Shown here: in pieces, positions 59,917 to 64,000 of the stretch
How positions within the stretch are numbered: position 1 is the first letter of the stretch
Layout of the letters: every line of letters starts with the position of its first letter
Assembly (NCBI GenBank): GCA_914767715.1
Contig: OU612065.1
Span: forward strand, 2,542,001 to 2,606,000
Length of the DNA: 64,000 nucleotides
Direction of reading: 5' to 3'
From: Membranipora membranacea
Taxonomy: Eukaryota > Bryozoa > Gymnolaemata > Cheilostomatida > Membraniporidae
Translations under genes and position numbers: made by a program
The notes under the pieces: generated by a model
Databases searched by the model: none
Told to the model about the DNA's origin: nothing
What the model saw: the letters and a program-made list of their open reading frames with translations, nothing else

Positions 59917-62900
59917 ATGGATCTAAGAAATGATATCATATTCATCTTGCTGCTTGGGATATTAATTAATCATCCGCTGTCATCAGATGGTAAGTTTTAA
60001 TCATCAACCAATGTATGGTGGTAATGAACAACTAGTCAAGTCTACCAATCTATTCTAATTCAGGCTGCAGGTTACACGATTGACAATTATACAATATATT
60101 GTCAATTGTACCAGTCCAACTATTTATACTTCGGTTTTCTTGATTGACTTTCTTGATTCCCGTCATGATCATCTTTCTTTAGTTGACTTCCTTTTGTCTG
60201 GCTGGCTTATATCATTTCACTAATTTATAGTAATTACCAGGTAAAAACAAACAACCCATGGGAGTGTTTCAATTAAAGCTGTACAAATAGCCCTCTGATT
60301 ACTCTAGTGTTTGCTGGGAGAACGAGACCTACCAGAGCTCTCAACCAGAGCTCTCTACCTTGTTCACATAATTGTTTGCCGCTTGTTGGAACTAAATTTC
60401 CTCTAAATACATATATGGGAAGGAACAACTAATTGAAAAGTAAGGAGCAAGACATTTGAGTGAGGCGATACTGAGGTTTTAGTTTCCAAAATATCACCAC
60501 GAGGTTGGAAAAATATTTCCCTGGCATTGTATAGCTGTGAAGGACTATTGAGGTTGCGTTCATGGGAGTTGATCTGAGGCTGGGAAGAGGATAGTACATA
60601 GCCAACAATCTGCTCTTATTTGTTGCCATCTAATGTTAAACATGTCCTTAGACTCTGAGGCGACCAAGATTTCACTGTCCCTGCTTTTTTATTAATGTGA
60701 TGAGCTGTTTGTAACTTGTGGAGAAAAAGCTACTCTATTTATGAAAATCAAAATCATTTGAATTAAATGCTCTACACTTCCATAGACCTCCCTCCTCGCC
60801 AATACCATAGCATATTTATGGGTTTGAAATAGGGTTTATTGGCTTGCATGCGGCTATCAAATGAGTTGCTCACTGAAATTCTGCTTGCTCATCATAACTA
60901 AATGCTGTCCGTGTAACAACAAAGAATTAACCTCAGAAATGTGTATATGGTGATCAATGATGGTGATAAAACAACAATTAAAAAATGTCGGGCTATACCT
61001 TACTGTGCTAATCATGCTGCCTGTACTCAATAGGCTGCATTCCTGGACTTCCTGAGGAATGATCCTTGTCTCTTATAGAATTGAAAAAAAGAACCAGAAC
61101 ATTAACAACTATTAGAGGCCATTTCAGGCAAGCTCTTCTGTTTAGTTAGAAGCTGAGCTATCTATAGAAGTTTTCTTAAAAAAGAGCACCATTTCAAGTG
61201 GCATTAAATGAAAATCAAACAGGAAAGGGTCAATATAACTTCCCATAGATGTATATTTTACTGTAGTGTATGTACTTGTAACTTACGACCATGTATTCTG
61301 TTTCGGTAAAGGTAGCCTTTATTTACTGATTGATTACAAGTGCAACACACTGGTTGAAATCATTTGATTGCTGTTTGTTTGATTGTGCAAAGTTTGGGCT
61401 TGTGTTGTTTTGATTTAACTTTCTGACAAAAGAGCTAATTGAATTCAGTGTTGATACTTGATTGTGGCGTCCTGAGCTAGAATATAAATACCATTAATTA
61501 ATCCTATACTCTGTAATACAATGGTGTTGCTCACACCTCTGGGTTTTATGTTATCAGCATATATATATATATACTTTTATTGTCAGCAACAATTCATTAT
61601 TTCAAATGTTTTTCATGATGTGACATAAATGGCAAAAAAGAAAAATGATACAAACAAAGATTCAACAAAAAATATAAGACATGACAGCATGACAGCAAAC
61701 CACAAGTAGGATAGACTGTGAAGGTGTTTGCATTCACATACAACCTCCAGACAGCAATCAAAGCTGGCCCCTTATATTATGTCACTAATGAGTACAGCCA
61801 TTACTGTGGGTGATATTATATAAATGTATGTATATTATATAATGTATGTCCAAATTATGATCTCATCAACTGATTGTTCAGGAACTAATAAAGTGTTACA
61901 ATTTGCCTAGAATGTCTATTCAGGGCAAGATCTATGGCTATAAATTGTTTTTGAATAAGCTTGTGGAATGTTTCTTGTTGTAATAATACTGCTGTTACCT
62001 GTGCCATACCAATGACAATATACTCTTTACCTGTGCTAAGTTCAGGGTAGCTACTGTGCATTAGCTGTGTTGGAAGTTATCAACACAGCTAATGCACAGT
62101 AGCTAAGTTCAGGGTTACTTTTAGCACTTCCCAATATATCACTCATACATACACAACATCATAAGCGGATAATCCAATGATAATGATATGGTGGAAATTT
62201 GGTTATCACTGCATGCTCCAAATCTGCCATCCTTTCTTAATAGATTACCACAGCCTTATTAGGGTCGTAATTCTCACTGCTGAACCAAAAGGTGACAGTT
62301 CTGTCCTTTTTTCACACCATACATTTTTAGTACGCACATCGCTTCAAAAGAGGTGTTTCAGAAGTTAAAGCACAGGCATTAACCACATGGGTGTTGATTA
62401 CGAATACTGGCTCGCTGATGACAATGATAATAATGTATCAAATAATGAATCTAGACTCAAATGTCTCCATTAACTTCCATGGTACACATCCTATGTCAAG
62501 ATAATGCTCACATTGCTCTCCATCTTGCTGTTGCTTTGTTAGGCTTCTCAATATGACATGCTGGTTTCCCCAATCTCTTATTTCCAGTAGTATGTTGTTC
62601 CATTCAACTTACACTTCTGTTATCCAACACAGGATAAAAAAAAGTTTCAGGTATATCATCAAAGTGATAGTGGACAAAAAAACTATTCTTAGGCTATTAA
62701 GTTGCCATAACAGTGAGAGTTGTCACCTCAATAATTGTGTAAGGACAACTCTGTATCTAGAAAGGCCTACGAAATTGCACTTGGTTTCTAGTTCCTCAAA
62801 TTCTGGTATTTTACAAGGGAGCAGTAGTGCCAGCTCTTACGGTAAGGCCTTATGCATGGGTGGGTTTAATTCTTGGCATGTAATGTTGAGGGTCGGAAAT

Positions 62901-64000
62901 CGTTTTGATGTGCAGAAAAATATTTGATCGGTACTTACAAATCAATGAATGAGTGTAAACAGGGAGTGTAGTGGATCAAAAACTACATGCAGACACTGAT
63001 CGTTGACAAAAAATTTTGACAAAAAATTGACCTGCAATCAATTGTTTTCAACCACAATTTAGCTTCTGATGATCCATGGTGAGGGCTGTCATTCTGATTG
63101 CATCATTCATATTGCATCCTAGGTGTACCTTCTCATTGTTGCCACTCTAACTGAACTAAGCTGAGCCTGTTTTTACTAATCGTAGAATAAAAAAAGGTTT
63201 ACCACTGATCAATATTAAAACAATCATGTATCAGAAAGGTTGCTTCAACCTGACTGATTGATGCTCTCTGTCAAGTTTGGTTAAAAATCTCCCTCCCATA
63301 ACCAACAAGCCGTTCCAATCCTTCCACATATCCAAATGGATCATGAGCACATCACTGGGCTCTGATGCATTTCCGGACATGTAGACTCTGTTTCAAAAGG
63401 TAAAACACACAGGCGCCATTACAAGTATATAAATATTATCTATCTATCTACATTGAAATGTATATTTTCAGAGAAGGCACATCCTATACTGTTTAAACTA
63501 TGGTTTGCTTGCAGCTCTAGGTCAACTGTTGAATAAAGGAGAGACTGAAATTGTGAAGAAGGCACTGGGAGATACGGTTATTATGACATGCAGCTTCAAA
63601 GTGGATGCCATTAATGGTATGTACTGGCTTTTTTAATCCTGAGGCAGAATAATATCAAGTAATCAAGTTTTCATATTATAAACTCTTTCAAGTGCTAGGC
63701 TCTACCCATTAAATGGTATCTGAGGATTGCAAGATGTAGAATGTGCAAAGTACCCCTCAATATTCTACCCTAACAGCCTCTTTTGAACCATCAGTGTGTA
63801 AGGATCTCATCCTGAAATGTATAACTACAACTTAGTGTCCATTCAAGTTTTCAATTGAAAGCCCCCCCCCCCCCCTCAAACACTTGAAAAATTCTATATC
63901 CAATTATGCCGTTTCTGTCCAATTAAGGTAATATTATTTATTGATTTATTGTAGATATGGGATTTTTTTATGCACATGGGCAAGTTGCATATCTGTTTGT
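59917..64000 (+). CDS. Start of an immunoglobulin-domain secreted or membrane protein (3 exons seen, runs off window)
   Basis: Exons are 59917-59989, 63515-63616 and 63955 to beyond 64000, with phase 1 at both junctions. Exon 1 gives MDLRNDIIFILLLGILINHP then LSSDG, a clear signal peptide. Exon 2 gives ALGQLLNKGETEIVKKALGD then TVIMTCSFKVDAI, the B strand of an Ig fold with its cysteine. Exon 3 gives DMGFFYAHGQVAYLFV, a C-strand-like continuation without a canonical tryptophan at the visible position. The first intron is 3.5 kb. Whether this is a receptor kinase, an adhesion protein or a secreted recognition protein cannot be told, since the rest lies outside the window. Confidence 0.75.
62038..62115. 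repeat. Hairpin with perfect 23-bp stem flanked by 11-bp direct repeats
   Basis: The left arm 62049-62071 begins AGCTACTGTGCATTAG. The right arm 62082-62104 is its exact reverse complement, with a 10-base loop. AAGTTCAGGGT is repeated directly outside both arms (62038-62048 and 62105-62115). It is in the first intron of the Ig gene. Perfect arms and perfect flanking repeats suggest a young event. Confidence 0.8.
63860..63874. repeat. Poly-C tract
   Basis: A run of about 14-15 C lies in the second intron of the Ig gene, near its acceptor. Its exact length is uncertain for a homopolymer. Confidence 0.7.

Overview
The window reads as nuclear DNA of an invertebrate animal. Genes are split by GT-AG introns whose phases join cleanly, the standard code is used, and the proteins are animal families: ALG2, a ciliary microtubule inner protein, a receptor guanylate cyclase, an EPLIN-type LIM protein and an Ig-domain receptor. 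The AT-rich, retroelement-bearing introns and the family mix would fit a sponge or another early-branching animal, but the species cannot be fixed from sequence alone. No rRNA gene, intact tRNA gene, CRISPR array or prokaryotic operon was seen.

Layout. 1-423 (+) is the 3' end of ALG2. 2613-4324 (+) is a complete three-exon CIMIP5/C2orf50-like ciliary gene. 5011-21797 (-) is a 16-exon receptor guanylate cyclase: transmembrane segment, kinase-homology domain, signalling helix and cyclase domain. Its largest resolved intron (7162-12671) holds a 5'-truncated LINE (+) split by a nearly intact R2-superfamily (Hero-like) retrotransposon (-). Other introns hold a 1.26-kb foldback element and, further on, lies a 0.68-kb long-inverted-repeat element (20182-20860). 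23260-27103 (+) encodes a 1100-aa ankyrin-TPR protein with an Arg/Asn/Gly-rich tail. 28107-29770 (-) is a small, probably secreted Cys-rich protein. 30531-36440 (-) is a 12-exon coiled-coil/double-CCCH/RING-H2 protein. 39989-58344 (+) is a large LIM-domain, EPLIN-like cytoskeletal gene with a new-looking repeat array, homologous cassette micro-exons and a probable internal promoter. 59917 onward (+) is the start of an Ig-domain membrane or secreted protein that runs off the end.

The genes are independent, with no operon-like logic. Themes are glycosylation (ALG2), cilia (CIMIP5), cGMP signalling, possible RNA or ubiquitin regulation (CCCH-RING), actin cytoskeleton (LIM gene) and cell-surface recognition (Ig gene).

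The most unexpected non-genic signal is a set of about seven tiny palindromes (24-68 bp), most flanked by 7-11-bp direct repeats, scattered through introns and intergenic DNA. They look like traces of a very short insertion element or of hairpin-templated insertions. Exon limits were derived by hand from splice consensus, phase agreement and protein sense. They are strong where phases chain and weak at gene 5' ends.
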